The notes beneath the pieces are model-generated. The model did no database searches and was not told the origin of the DNA. It was given only the letters and a program-made list of their open reading frames with translations. From the NCBI RefSeq assembly GCF_002043095.1, contig NZ_MVOC01000037.1, forward strand, positions 62,001-126,000: a stretch of DNA of 64,000 bases, read 5' to 3'. Origin of the DNA: Mycobacterium sp. AT1 (GTDB taxonomy: Bacteria; Actinomycetota; Actinomycetes; Mycobacteriales; Mycobacteriaceae). This document shows positions 43,991 to 52,865 of this stretch, in pieces; within the stretch, counting starts at the first letter, position 1, and each line of letters opens with the position of its first letter. The position numbers were made by a program, and so were the translations under genes.

Positions 43991-44567
43991 CGTCTTGTAG
44001 GACGTGCGCAGCGGTGGTCGAGGTGTCGACGCGCAGCTCCGCGTCGAGGGTGCGGGTCTGGTAGCTCCAGCCCTCGGGCAGGTTCAGGTGAGCGGCCAGG
44101 CCCGGCAGATCGGTGAGGTCGAGCGTCGGGTCGACGGTCTGACTGTAGGTCTGCATCAGCCAAACTCGACCCTGCGGGTCGACGAGCTCGAACACCGGTT
44201 GCCCCGCGTCGTAGACGAAGACGGCCTTGCGGTCGACCTCGTTGACGCTGTACGGCGCCGGATTCGTCGACGACAGCACCACGGTGGCTTGGCGGAGCAT
44301 CTCGATGCCGCCAAAGGTCCGTCGCTCCTGATCGGTGCCGCCGCGCTTCTCGATGTGGCTCATCAGCCAATAGCGGGGCCCGTTGAGCAGCGCGCCGACG
44401 GCGTCGTTCTCCGCTGCGACGGCCGCGGCGTCGAGACGCTCCCACTGATCGGCCGGGCAGTCGTTGAGCGGGAAGGTGTTGTAGACCGTCGCCGTGGGTC
44501 CGTCCTCGCCGACGCGGATCAGCAGCACCTCGCCGTAGCGCTTGCCGAACAGTGATTCCGACGTCAT
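43959..44567 (-). CDS. Conserved hypothetical protein, Rv2114-like
   Basis: 202-aa soluble protein without signal peptide. No known catalytic motif. The visible features are YGEVLLIRVGEDGPTATVYNT near the N-terminus and RVWLMQTYSQTVDPTLDL in the middle, and the rest is mixed alpha/beta. It corresponds in place and size to Rv2114 between mpa and dop. Its ATG overlaps the stop of the upstream membrane protein by one base (TGATG), so the two are co-translated. A strong hairpin spans its stop codon. Function unknown; presence inside the proteasome region is the only functional hint. Confidence 0.8.
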   Translation of the reverse strand: MTSESLFGKRYGEVLLIRVGEDGPTATVYNTFPLNDCPADQWERLDAAAVAAENDAVGALLNGPRYWLMSHIEKRGGTDQERRTFGGIEMLRQATVVLSSTNPAPYSVNEVDRKAVFVYDAGQPVFELVDPQGRVWLMQTYSQTVDPTLDLTDLPGLAAHLNLPEGWSYQTRTLDAELRVDTSTTAAHVLQDDQANSYSLLA

Positions 44568-45739
44568 CAGGTGCCTGATCGTACGCGCGAGTCGAGTTCC
44601 AGGTAGGCGTCACGGCCCGCCAGGCTGACGGCGACGTCGGCGATCAGCGGGTCGAAGAATCGCTGCCGATACAGCGGGTCGACGCTGGTGCTGACCGTGA
44701 AGTACAGCCCGGAGAGCACCGCGACGAACAACGACATGTGCACGACCGTCTGCGGAATCGGAATGTGAACCCCGAACCACGTTCCGGCGCAGGGTGGTTG
44801 GCCGACGGTGCAGGTCTGCTCGCCCGACCACAGGACGGCGACGTCGTACGGGACCGCGACGATGCCGAGGGCGAGGAAGAAGGCAAACAGGCCCGCCGTG
44901 AAGAAGACCACCTGGATCGCCTGGGACACCACCATCACGGCGACGACGTTGATCTGTTCGGCGCGCGACAGCGGGGTGCGGGGGATCTGTTCACCCGGAG
45001 TCACGGCCAGCGGCGTTCCGGTCAGGAGGCTGGCCTGGTCGGTCTGCTCGGCGCGGTCGTCGCGCAGCGCCCGCACCTCGTCGCGGATCGTCGTCACCAT
45101 GAAGGCCAGCGCGACGAGGGCGAGAAATCCGATGACCTGCCACAGCCGTTGGCGCGTCATGCGGGCGGCGAGCTGCCAGAGCTCGCCGGTGAAGTAGACC
45201 ACCACGGTCAGCATCAGCAGGGGAAGGGCGCGGCTCATCAGCGTGCCGAGCGCGCCCAACTGCACCCAGGCGAACCGGAACGCCCAACCGGCGATCGAGC
45301 CGAACCCGATGTAGGTGAGCCAGATCGCCAGCAGGGTGATGGCGACGAACGCGGGTGCCTCCGCCGCCGCGGCGGCCGACCACCCGCTGACGGTCACCGG
45401 CATCACGACCACGAAGATCGCCATGACCAGCAGCGCCGCCGTGCGGCGGCCCGCCTCGCCGCGGGTGGTGTCGAGGCGGTGCAGCACGTACAGCGCGAAG
45501 GGCGCGGCGACGAGGACGACGGCGATGACGCCCAGGCGCAGGGTGTAACCGTAGTCGGGGGAGTCGCCCGTCACCTCGGCCAGCAGCATGGTCACGGCGG
45601 TGAGTGCACCGACACCGCTGACCATCGGTGCCGAACGCTCGATCAGATTGCGTGAACGCACCCGCCTGGTGAGCACCAGCGGCAGTCCACGATGCAGAAA
45701 CCACTCGTGGACCTGCTGCATGTCGGGCACGGCAAACAT
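44567..45739 (-). CDS. Polytopic membrane protein, Rv2113-like
   Basis: About 390 aa with roughly eight to nine membrane segments. It opens with VHEWFLHRGLPLVLTRRVR and ends with a cytosolic tail QRFFDPLIADVAVSLAGRDAYLE. The same head and tail patterns recur in the protein at 47804-48949, so the two are paralogues. Between the fourth and fifth membrane segments a hydrophilic stretch (~220-255) contains RAEQTDQASLLTGTPLAVTP. No transporter or enzyme signature is recognised. ATG at 45739 or 45721 are both plausible. It overlaps the next gene by one base and diverges from the histidine kinase gene by about 21 bp. Confidence 0.8.
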   Translation of the reverse strand: MFAVPDMQQVHEWFLHRGLPLVLTRRVRSRNLIERSAPMVSGVGALTAVTMLLAEVTGDSPDYGYTLRLGVIAVVLVAAPFALYVLHRLDTTRGEAGRRTAALLVMAIFVVVMPVTVSGWSAAAAAEAPAFVAITLLAIWLTYIGFGSIAGWAFRFAWVQLGALGTLMSRALPLLMLTVVVYFTGELWQLAARMTRQRLWQVIGFLALVALAFMVTTIRDEVRALRDDRAEQTDQASLLTGTPLAVTPGEQIPRTPLSRAEQINVVAVMVVSQAIQVVFFTAGLFAFFLALGIVAVPYDVAVLWSGEQTCTVGQPPCAGTWFGVHIPIPQTVVHMSLFVAVLSGLYFTVSTSVDPLYRQRFFDPLIADVAVSLAGRDAYLELDSRVRSGT

Positions 45740-45760
45740 TGTGATGGACTGGTGACCGCT

Positions 45761-47146
45761 ATGGCGAGACGACGCACTGCGAATTGGGGCATATCGGCGC
45801 GCTCGGCGTTCGTCGCCGCGACGGTGGTCTTCGTCGCCCTCGGGATCGCGGGAGCGGGACTCGCCGCGATCCTGTACCGAACCATGTTGTCGGGCATCGA
45901 CTCCGCCGCGGCAACCAGGGTCAGCGAGATCTCCGCCGAGGTCGTCGAGCGCGGCGCGGCGGGGCTGGACCCGGCGCTGCTGGCCACCGATCAGCGGATC
46001 GTGGCGGTTCAGGTGATCGCCAGGGACGGCACGGTGGTGCGACGGTCGCGATCGGCCCCCGACACGCCGCTGGTCGCGATGAACGACGTGGGCGACGGAA
46101 TCCGCATCGGGATGCCCGAGCAGTCCTCGCCGTTCGGCCGGATTCGCTTCAGCGCTCAGACGGTGGCGGGTCCCGACGATCGGTACACGATCCTGGTCGG
46201 GGAGGGCAGCGCGACGATCGCGTCGACGGTGTGGGCGGTCATCGTCGCGCTTGCCGTCGCCGCACCGGTGGTGGTCCTGGTGTCCGGGGTGGCCACCTAC
46301 GTACTGGTGCATCGATCCATGAGGTCGGTCGACGACATCCGCTCGAGGGTCGCCGACATCACCACCTCAGATCTCACCGAGCGCGTTCCGGTGCCGGACA
46401 GCCGCGACGAAATCGCGGCGCTCGCGGTCACGATGAACGAGATGCTGGCCCGCATCCAGGCGGGGCACGACGCCCAGAAGCGGTTCGTCGGCGACGCGTC
46501 GCACGAGCTGAGAAGCCCGCTGACGACCATCATCTCGGCCCTCGAGGTGGCGGCGGCCCACCCGGAAGTGCTCAGTGCCGATCTCGCCACCACGACGTTG
46601 ATGCCCGAGGCGCTGCGCATGAAGGTCCTCATCGACGATCTGCTGTTGTTGGCGCGGGCCGACGAACGAGGCCTCGAGATCGGCCGCGAAGACGTCGACC
46701 TCGACGATCTGGCGGCCGGGGAAGTCGAGCGGCTACGACGCGACAGTGCCCTCGAGGTTCGGGCCGATCTGGAGCCGGCCCGGCTGACCGGCGACCCCGT
46801 CGCGCTGTCGAGGGTCCTACGAAATTTGCTCAACAACGCTGCGCGGCATGCAGTTTCGCAGGTGGCGGTCACCGTTCGGCAGGGCTCGGGAGTCGTCCTA
46901 CTCGAGGTTGCCGACGACGGTCCGGGCATCTCGCCCGCGGATCGGGGTCGGGTCTTCGACCGCTTCGTCCGGCTGGACTCCGACCGGTCGAGAAGCGCAG
47001 GCGGCACGGGCCTCGGCCTGGCGATCGTCCGCGAGATCGTGCTGGCCCACGGCGGACGGGTGAGCATCGGCACGGGCATTGGCTCGGCCGTCGGCACCGG
47101 GACGACGGTGACGGTTCAGCTCAGATCTTCGGACGCCAGCCGGTAG
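45761..47146 (+). CDS. Two-component sensor histidine kinase
   Basis: 461-aa membrane sensor kinase. The first membrane helix is residues ~16-38, an extracytoplasmic sensor of ~110 residues follows, and the second helix is ~155-178. Then comes HAMP (VHRSMRSVDDIRSRVADI...), the dimerisation/phosphoacceptor region with His248 in DASHELRSPLTTI, and a HATPase domain with N-box NLLNNAARHA, G1 DDGPGI, F-box FDRFVR and G2 GGTGLGLAIV. ATG at 45761 is likely (GTG at 45752 possible). The response regulator gene is not downstream but convergent, overlapping its 3' end by 31 bp. The signal sensed is unknown. Confidence 0.93.
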   Translation: MARRRTANWGISARSAFVAATVVFVALGIAGAGLAAILYRTMLSGIDSAAATRVSEISAEVVERGAAGLDPALLATDQRIVAVQVIARDGTVVRRSRSAPDTPLVAMNDVGDGIRIGMPEQSSPFGRIRFSAQTVAGPDDRYTILVGEGSATIASTVWAVIVALAVAAPVVVLVSGVATYVLVHRSMRSVDDIRSRVADITTSDLTERVPVPDSRDEIAALAVTMNEMLARIQAGHDAQKRFVGDASHELRSPLTTIISALEVAAAHPEVLSADLATTTLMPEALRMKVLIDDLLLLARADERGLEIGREDVDLDDLAAGEVERLRRDSALEVRADLEPARLTGDPVALSRVLRNLLNNAARHAVSQVAVTVRQGSGVVLLEVADDGPGISPADRGRVFDRFVRLDSDRSRSAGGTGLGLAIVREIVLAHGGRVSIGTGIGSAVGTGTTVTVQLRSSDASR

Positions 47147-47796
47147 CCGACGCCGCGGACGGTCTCGATCGTCCTGGTGCCGAAGGGGATGTCGATCTTG
47201 CGCCGCACGTAGCCGACGTACACCTCGACGACGTTGTCGGCGCCTTCGTAGTTGGCGTCCCACACGTTCTGCAAGATCTGGGACTTGGTGACGACCGAAT
47301 CCTTGTTGCGCATCAAGTATTCGAGCAGCCCGTACTCGCGCGGAGTCAGCGAGATCGCCACGTCGTCGCGGTGCACCTCCCGCCGGGACGGGTCGAGCGA
47401 CAGGTTTCCTGCCTCGAGGATGGCGGGACGCTGCGGTGTGGCTCGTCGCACCAGGGCCTTGAGTCGGGCGACCAGAACGATGAACGAGAACGGTTTGGTC
47501 AGGTAGTCGTCGGCGCCGAGGTCGAAGGCGTCGGTCTGGTCGTATTCGCCGTCCTTGGCGGTCAGCATCATCACCGGTGTCCAGATGCCGCGGGAACGCA
47601 TGTGCCGCAACACTTCGTAGCCGTTCAGTCCCGGCAGCATGATGTCCAGGACGACGACGTCGAAGTCCTCCTCGGTGGCCCGCGCCAACCCGTCCACCCC
47701 GGTGGCCACGGCCACCACCGTGAACCCCTCGGCGCGCAAACCGATCAACAGGGTCGAGGCCAGCAGCGGCTCGTCTTCGACGACAAGGACTCTCAT
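47116..47796 (-). CDS. OmpR-family response regulator
   Basis: 226-aa transcription factor. The receiver domain has acidic pocket EDE (7-9), phospho-acceptor Asp51 in VVVLDIMLPG, Thr in MMLTAKDG and Lys101 in LTKPFSF. The linker ends near 125, then an OmpR/PhoB winged helix (SLTPREYGLLEYLMRN, VVEVYVGYVRRKID, TVRGVGYRL). It is most likely the partner of the convergent kinase, judged by proximity. It starts 7 bases after the membrane paralogue at 47804, so it is transcribed with that gene and the ThrE-type exporter. Its 3' end overlaps the kinase coding region. Confidence 0.94.
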   Translation of the reverse strand: MRVLVVEDEPLLASTLLIGLRAEGFTVVAVATGVDGLARATEEDFDVVVLDIMLPGLNGYEVLRHMRSRGIWTPVMMLTAKDGEYDQTDAFDLGADDYLTKPFSFIVLVARLKALVRRATPQRPAILEAGNLSLDPSRREVHRDDVAISLTPREYGLLEYLMRNKDSVVTKSQILQNVWDANYEGADNVVEVYVGYVRRKIDIPFGTRTIETVRGVGYRLASEDLS

Positions 47797-47803
47797 CTGT
47801 CGT

Positions 47804-48949
47804 TCATCGTCCTTCCCGTACGTAGGCCCGGTAGCGGTTGCGCGCCACCAGATTCAGCCGCAGGTCGTCGACCAAGGGGTCGAGGAACTGCTTGCGGTAT
47901 TCGCCGTCGCCGACCGACCGTGCGCTGACGTACATGAACGTCAGCGCACCGAGGAACATCGTGACGTGGATCAGCGGTTGGGGCACCGGCAGTGTCATGC
48001 CGAACCAGGTGCCCTGGTCGGACCCGTTGGTGGTCCAGGCCGCCAGGACTGCGGGGCTGAGCACGAGGAGACCCATGACGAAGAAGATGGCCGCGGTGAC
48101 GATGGCGACCATGGCGATCTGCGTGACTTGCGAGGCAATCACGACGAAGACCACGTTGGCCCGTTCCGTGGGCCGGAGCCGATCGCCCCGGACCGGGTCG
48201 GGCATCGAGGCGAACGGGGTCTCGGCCAGTCGAAGGGGGTCGGTATCGCGGGTGCTCCGGTCCCCGAGCACCGGTCGTGTTCTCTCCGCGACGCCGGTGC
48301 ACAGGAACGCGACGGCGATGACGACCATGAACCCGACGACCAACCACATGCGGTCGCGGCCGATCTTGGTGGCCATCGACCAGACGAATCCGTTGAAGAA
48401 GACGAGCACGGTCAGCAGGACGACGGGCAGCGCCCTGGTGACGAGGGCGCCCGCGCTGGCGAGGTGGGACACCGTGAGCCGGACGGCCCAACCGAGCACC
48501 GATCCCACGCCGAGGCCGTTCAGCACCAGGATCAGCGCCGTGATCTGGGCGATCGTGACGACGTCGTCGATCCGATCGGCCCACGACGGGTTCACCAGCG
48601 CGCATCCGACCGCCACGACGACCGAGGCCGTCGCCGCGGTGTGGCGCCCTCGCGCGCCGTGAATCCGGGACACCAGCCAGCTCACCAGCACGGCGAGGGG
48701 CAGCATCGCCGCCAGCACCACGAGGATCAGTACTTCGGCGGACGTTGGGTTCTCGTCGACGTCGACGGCTTGTCCGCCGTCGGTGACGTCGACGACCGTG
48801 AGGCACGCGAGCACCACGGCGTACGCGGCAAGCGCAGGCGCCGACCGTGGCCACAATCGGCGCCACCGGGCCCGTCGGGTCAGGACGGACGGCAGGCCGC
48901 GCTGCAGGAACCACGATTCGGCCGCGACGCGGTCGGCGGCCTCACCCAC
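47804..48949 (-). CDS. Polytopic membrane protein, paralogue of the Rv2113-like protein
   Basis: About 381 aa with eight to nine membrane segments. N-terminal ESWFLQRGLPSVLTRRARW and C-terminal KQFLDPLVDDLRLNLVARNRYR match the head and tail of the protein at 44567-45739, and the PxPQPLIHVTMFLGALTFMY segment matches its PQTVVHMSLFVAVLSGLYF, so the whole length is paralogous. GTG at 48949 overlaps the stop of the ThrE-like gene by 8 bp; a GTG at 48976 is an alternative. It directly precedes the response regulator gene. No function is known; the arrangement suggests that it works with, or is regulated by, the two-component pair. Confidence 0.8.
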   Translation of the reverse strand: MGEAADRVAAESWFLQRGLPSVLTRRARWRRLWPRSAPALAAYAVVLACLTVVDVTDGGQAVDVDENPTSAEVLILVVLAAMLPLAVLVSWLVSRIHGARGRHTAATASVVVAVGCALVNPSWADRIDDVVTIAQITALILVLNGLGVGSVLGWAVRLTVSHLASAGALVTRALPVVLLTVLVFFNGFVWSMATKIGRDRMWLVVGFMVVIAVAFLCTGVAERTRPVLGDRSTRDTDPLRLAETPFASMPDPVRGDRLRPTERANVVFVVIASQVTQIAMVAIVTAAIFFVMGLLVLSPAVLAAWTTNGSDQGTWFGMTLPVPQPLIHVTMFLGALTFMYVSARSVGDGEYRKQFLDPLVDDLRLNLVARNRYRAYVREGR

Positions 48950-50147
48950 GGCGAGCCCGCCAGACCAGCAGTCCACTCTGAACGCCGAGGGCGATCGAGA
49001 TCATCGAGATCAACGTTCCCGTGAACACCGTCGTGCTGTCGGTGCCCAGTACTTCGGTCACCCCCATCAATCCCAGCGAGCCGGGCACCAGGAGCCAGAA
49101 GCCCGGCAGGATCAACGAGATCGCGGCGGGCGAACCGGGTCGGCGCGCCACGGCGAGCGCACACACGGTGAGGGTGAACCCGCCACCGAAACCTGCGGCG
49201 TACGTGCCCAGTGCGGCGTTGCCCGCGAGCTGGCCGAGGTAGGCGATCGTCAGCATGGCCAGCATCCAGGGCAGGAACCGCGTCGGGGAACCGAACGACA
49301 GCATGGCGCCAACCCCGTACAACGCGATGCCGAGCCACGGTGCCCAGGGGCCGAGTCGGTCGACGTGCGCCACACTGAGGTGCGAATCGGAGATGCCCGC
49401 GACCTGGGCGGCGACCAGAATCCCGAATGCCAACTGCGCCATCCGCATCAACCCGCTCACCAGCCGACTGGCGCCGGAAACCAGTTGCCGCGAGGACAAT
49501 TCGGCGACGGCGAGGGTGATCGCCGCGCCGGGAAGGAAGGTCGCCAACGGCGGCGCCAGCGCCCGCAGACTGGCGTCGGCGATGTGCAGCCGGTCGGCGG
49601 CGGTGAAGGCGACCAGCGACACGGTGAACGCGCACAGGGTCGGAAGCAGCTGCTGCACCGCGTCGTTGCGGCGGGCCAGTTCGCACATCACCCCGACCAT
49701 GGCGCCAAGCACCACCGCCATCAGAAGCGTCAGCGGGGCGGGCTGAAGGATCAACGACAACCCGGCGCTCTGCACCGTGTAACCGATGACGCCGACCCAC
49801 GCCGGAAATCGGTTGGGCATCTGCCAGATTCGGGTCAGCTCGGCTTGGCCTTCGGCGGGGGTGACCGCTCCCGACTGCGCCAGGGAGACGAGCGTGGCCA
49901 GCGGGAAGGTCTGGTCGAACCGCAAGTCCTCGTCGGGGTGAGCGATGTATAGCCGGCCACCGCCGCTGGACGTGCCGACCTGAACGTAGTTGGGCAGGGC
50001 CAGGTACTGGGTCTCCAGGCCGTACGCCCGTGACGTCGCAACCATGGTGTTGCGCACCATCGTCACCGGATAGTTCGCCGCCGCCATGGCGGCGCCCAGC
50101 GCGGCGACGAACTGCATCGCTGCGGCGTCGTCGGGCTCGGGGGGCAC
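48942..50147 (-). CDS. ThrE-family threonine/serine exporter-like protein
   Basis: 401-aa membrane protein. The N-terminal ~125 residues are a soluble domain typical of ThrE (FVAALGAAMAAANYPVTMVRNTM...YLALPNYVQVGT), followed by about ten membrane segments in two halves (~130-260 and ~265-400), including GGGFTLTVCALAVARR and LPGFWLLVPGSLGLMGV, which fit the split ThrE domains fused in one chain. It likely exports small amino acids, but substrate is not proven. GTG at 50147 is the start. It heads a leftward unit with a membrane paralogue and the response regulator, and diverges from dop by 62 bp. Confidence 0.87.
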   Translation of the reverse strand: MPPEPDDAAAMQFVAALGAAMAAANYPVTMVRNTMVATSRAYGLETQYLALPNYVQVGTSSGGGRLYIAHPDEDLRFDQTFPLATLVSLAQSGAVTPAEGQAELTRIWQMPNRFPAWVGVIGYTVQSAGLSLILQPAPLTLLMAVVLGAMVGVMCELARRNDAVQQLLPTLCAFTVSLVAFTAADRLHIADASLRALAPPLATFLPGAAITLAVAELSSRQLVSGASRLVSGLMRMAQLAFGILVAAQVAGISDSHLSVAHVDRLGPWAPWLGIALYGVGAMLSFGSPTRFLPWMLAMLTIAYLGQLAGNAALGTYAAGFGGGFTLTVCALAVARRPGSPAAISLILPGFWLLVPGSLGLMGVTEVLGTDSTTVFTGTLISMISIALGVQSGLLVWRARRG

Positions 50148-50209
50148 GGGTTAGTTGACCAACTCGGGTGCCCGGCTCGCAACCAGGGGCCTTCCCCTAC
50201 GCTGAGTGC

Positions 50210-51718
50210 ATGCAACGGATCATCGGTACCGAGGTCGAATACGGCATCTCATCGCCGTCCGATCCGACCGCCAATCCGATTCTGACGTCGACGCAGGCGG
50301 TGCTCGCCTATGCGGCCGCCGCCGGCATCCAGCGGGCGAAGCGGACGCGGTGGGACTACGAAGTCGAATCACCGCTGCGTGACGCGCGTGGCTTCGACTT
50401 GAGCCGGGCGAGTGGGCCGCCCCCGATCGTGGACGCCGACGAGGTCGGCGCCGCCAACATGATCTTGACCAACGGGGCCCGCCTCTACGTCGACCACGCC
50501 CACCCCGAGTACTCCGCACCCGAGGTGACCGATCCATTGGACGCGGTCATCTGGGACAAGGCGGGGGAGCGGGTGATGGAGGCGGCCGCGCGCCACGTCG
50601 CCAGCGTGCCTGGCGCAGCCAAGCTGCAGCTCTACAAGAACAACGTGGACGGCAAGGGCGCGTCCTACGGCACCCACGAGAACTATCTGATGAGTCGTCA
50701 GACGCCGTTCTCCGCGGTGATCGCCGGGCTGACGCCGTTCCTGGTGTCGCGTCAGGTCGTCACGGGCTCCGGCCGCGTCGGCATCGGCCCCGCGGGTGAC
50801 GAACCCGGCTTCCAGCTGACGCAGCGCGCCGACTACATCGAGGTGGAGGTCGGCCTCGAGACGACGCTCAAGCGCGGCATCATCAACACCCGCGACGAGC
50901 CGCACGCCGACGCCGACAAGTACCGCCGCCTGCACGTCATCATCGGTGACGCCAACCTGGCTGAGACGTCGACCTATCTGAAGGTGGGCACCACCTCGCT
51001 GGTGCTCGACCTCATCGAGGAGGGCCCGGCGCACGGGCTAGACCTCTCCGATCTCGCCCTGGCGCGCCCCGTGCACGCCGTGCACGTCGTCAGCCGAGAT
51101 CCGTCGCTTCGGGCCACCATCGCCCTCTCCGACGGTCGCGAGTTGACTGCCCTTGCGCTGCAACGCATCTACCTCGACCGGGTGGCCAAGTTGGTCGACG
51201 CCCGGGATCCCGATCCGTCCGCCACGAAGGTGCTCGAAACCTGGGCGACGGTGTTGGACCTGCTGGAGCGCGACCCGATGGAGTGCGCGGAGATTCTCGA
51301 CTGGCCGGCCAAACTGCGGCTCCTCGAAGGCTTCCGGCAGCGCGAGAACCTCGGGTGGTCCGCGCCGCGGCTGCACCTGGTGGACCTTCAGTACTCGGAC
51401 GTCCGGCTCGACAAGGGTCTCTACAACCGGCTGGTGGCCCGCGGGTCGATGAAGCGTCTCGTCACCGAGCAACAGGTCCTCGACGCGGTGCACAATCCGC
51501 CGACCGACACGCGCGCCTACTTCCGCGGTGAATGCCTGCGTCGATTCGGCGCTGACATCGCCGCGGCCAGCTGGGATTCGGTGATCTTCGACCTCGGCGG
51601 TGACTCGCTGGTGCGAATTCCCACGCTGGAGCCGTTGCGCGGAAGCAAAGCCCACGTCGGAGCGTTGCTCGACTCGGTGGACAGTGCAGCGGAACTCGTC
51701 GCGCAGCTGACCACCTGA
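50210..51718 (+). CDS. dop: Pup deamidase/depupylase Dop
   Basis: 502-aa ATP-binding carboxylate-amine ligase-like enzyme. It deamidates the C-terminal Gln of Pup to Glu and also removes Pup from substrates. The N-terminal MQRIIGTEVEYG provides metal-binding Glu8/Glu10. Catalytic Asp95 is in RLYVDHAHPEYS. The extra segment at residues ~42-80 (the Dop loop) is present and distinguishes it from PafA. LYKNNVDGKGASYGTHENYL and NTRDEPHADADKYRRLHVI are shared with PafA. ATG at 50210 matches the known N-terminus. pup follows after 71 bp. Pup here ends in Gln, so Dop is required for pupylation. Confidence 0.98.
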   Translation: MQRIIGTEVEYGISSPSDPTANPILTSTQAVLAYAAAAGIQRAKRTRWDYEVESPLRDARGFDLSRASGPPPIVDADEVGAANMILTNGARLYVDHAHPEYSAPEVTDPLDAVIWDKAGERVMEAAARHVASVPGAAKLQLYKNNVDGKGASYGTHENYLMSRQTPFSAVIAGLTPFLVSRQVVTGSGRVGIGPAGDEPGFQLTQRADYIEVEVGLETTLKRGIINTRDEPHADADKYRRLHVIIGDANLAETSTYLKVGTTSLVLDLIEEGPAHGLDLSDLALARPVHAVHVVSRDPSLRATIALSDGRELTALALQRIYLDRVAKLVDARDPDPSATKVLETWATVLDLLERDPMECAEILDWPAKLRLLEGFRQRENLGWSAPRLHLVDLQYSDVRLDKGLYNRLVARGSMKRLVTEQQVLDAVHNPPTDTRAYFRGECLRRFGADIAAASWDSVIFDLGGDSLVRIPTLEPLRGSKAHVGALLDSVDSAAELVAQLTT

Positions 51719-51744
51719 CGACCGGCATTCTGGGAGTCGACCGG

Positions 51745-51750
51745 TAGGGT
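51745..51750 (+). promoter_or_regulatory. Candidate -10 for pup-prcBA
   Basis: TAGGGT fits the mycobacterial TANNNT consensus 40 bases upstream of the pup ATG, in the 71-bp gap after dop. No clear -35; transcription could also read through from dop. Confidence 0.25.
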
Positions 51751-51778
51751 GAAGTAACTAGCAGGGCTTAAGACGAGC

Positions 51779-51784
51779 AGGAGG
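51779..51784 (+). promoter_or_regulatory. Strong Shine-Dalgarno for pup
   Basis: A perfect AGGAGG sits 5 bases before the pup ATG at 51790, stronger than most ribosome sites in the window and consistent with high demand for Pup. Confidence 0.8.
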
Positions 51785-51789
51785 CAGCG

Positions 51790-51984
51790 ATGGCTCAGGA
51801 GCAGACCAAGCGTGGTGGTGGCGGCGACGATGGCGACGACCCCACCGGCAGCACTGCGGCCGGCCAGGAGCGTCGCGAGAAGCTCACCGACGAGACCGAC
51901 GATCTGCTCGACGAGATCGACGACGTGCTCGAGGAGAACGCGGAGGACTTCGTGCGGGCGTATGTCCAAAAGGGCGGACAGTGA
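51790..51984 (+). CDS. pup: Prokaryotic ubiquitin-like protein Pup
   Basis: 64-aa, intrinsically disordered, acidic tag protein. N-terminal MAQEQTKRGGGG, then the coiled-coil-forming segment that binds Mpa (ERREKLTDETDDLLDEI), and the invariant C-terminal end FVRAYVQKGGQ. The terminal Gln must be deamidated by Dop before PafA links Pup to substrate lysines. Length equals the M. tuberculosis protein. The TGA overlaps the GTG of prcB, so tag and core protease subunit are translationally coupled. Confidence 0.99.
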   Translation: MAQEQTKRGGGGDDGDDPTGSTAAGQERREKLTDETDDLLDEIDDVLEENAEDFVRAYVQKGGQ

Positions 51985-52865
51985 CCTGGCCGCATAACGA
52001 TCGGCCGTCTTCCTTCCAACACAGTCTCGGAGCGCCCTCGGTGCCCTCGATGGACACGTCGTCGTTCTACGAGTTGCTGCGTCGGAACTCGCCGCATCTG
52101 CTGCCCGCGAGCCGACCTGGTGACCTGACTGTGAGTGACGCGCTTCCACATGGCACCACCATCGTGGCGATCAAGTTCCCCGGTGGCGTCCTGATCGCCG
52201 GTGACCGCCGCTCGACGCAGGGCAACATCATCGCCGGGCGCGACGTCCAGAAGATTCACGTCACCGACGACTACACCGCGACCGGCATCGCAGGCACCGC
52301 AGCCATCGCCGTCGAGTTCGCCCGGCTCTACGCCGTCGAGCTCGAGCACTACGAAAAGGTCGAGGGTGTCGCACTGACCTTCGCGGGCAAGGTGAACCGA
52401 CTGTCGATCATGGTCCGCGGCAATCTTGGTGCCGCCCTGCAGGGATTCGTGGCACTGCCCCTGCTGGTGGGTTACGACCTCGACGATCCCAACCCCGATG
52501 GCGCGGGACGCATCGTGTCGTTCGACGCGGCAGGCGGCTGGAACGTCGAACTCGAGGGCTACCAGTCGGTGGGCTCGGGCTCGATCTTCGCCAAGTCGTC
52601 GATCAAGAAGTTGTACTCGCGGGTGACCGACGCCGAGTCCGCGTTGTCGGCGGCCGTCGAGGCGCTCTACGACGCAGCCGACGACGACTCCGCGACCGGC
52701 GGCCCGGACCTGGCGCGCGGCATCTACCCGACCGCAGTGGTCATCGACGCCGACGGCGCGGTGGAGGTCACCAAGGACCGGATTGCCGCCCTCGCCCGTG
52801 AAGTCATCGAAAGGCGTTCCCGTGACGAGTCTTTCGGCATCGATGAGGGGACGGTAGAGCTGTGA
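51981..52865 (+). CDS. prcB: 20S proteasome beta subunit PrcB
   Basis: 294-aa proteolytic subunit. A propeptide of about 58 residues ends ...DALPHG and is cut before Thr59, the N-terminal nucleophile of the mature subunit (TTIVAIKFPGGVLIAGDRR). The active-site Asp and Lys are in the GDRRSTQGN and KIHVTDDY strands. SGSIFAKSSIKKLY is the usual conserved loop. It forms the two inner heptameric rings and degrades substrates unfolded by Mpa. The GTG overlaps the pup stop and its own stop overlaps the prcA GTG, so pup, prcB and prcA form one coupled operon. Confidence 0.98.
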   Translation: MTWPHNDRPSSFQHSLGAPSVPSMDTSSFYELLRRNSPHLLPASRPGDLTVSDALPHGTTIVAIKFPGGVLIAGDRRSTQGNIIAGRDVQKIHVTDDYTATGIAGTAAIAVEFARLYAVELEHYEKVEGVALTFAGKVNRLSIMVRGNLGAALQGFVALPLLVGYDLDDPNPDGAGRIVSFDAAGGWNVELEGYQSVGSGSIFAKSSIKKLYSRVTDAESALSAAVEALYDAADDDSATGGPDLARGIYPTAVVIDADGAVEVTKDRIAALAREVIERRSRDESFGIDEGTVEL

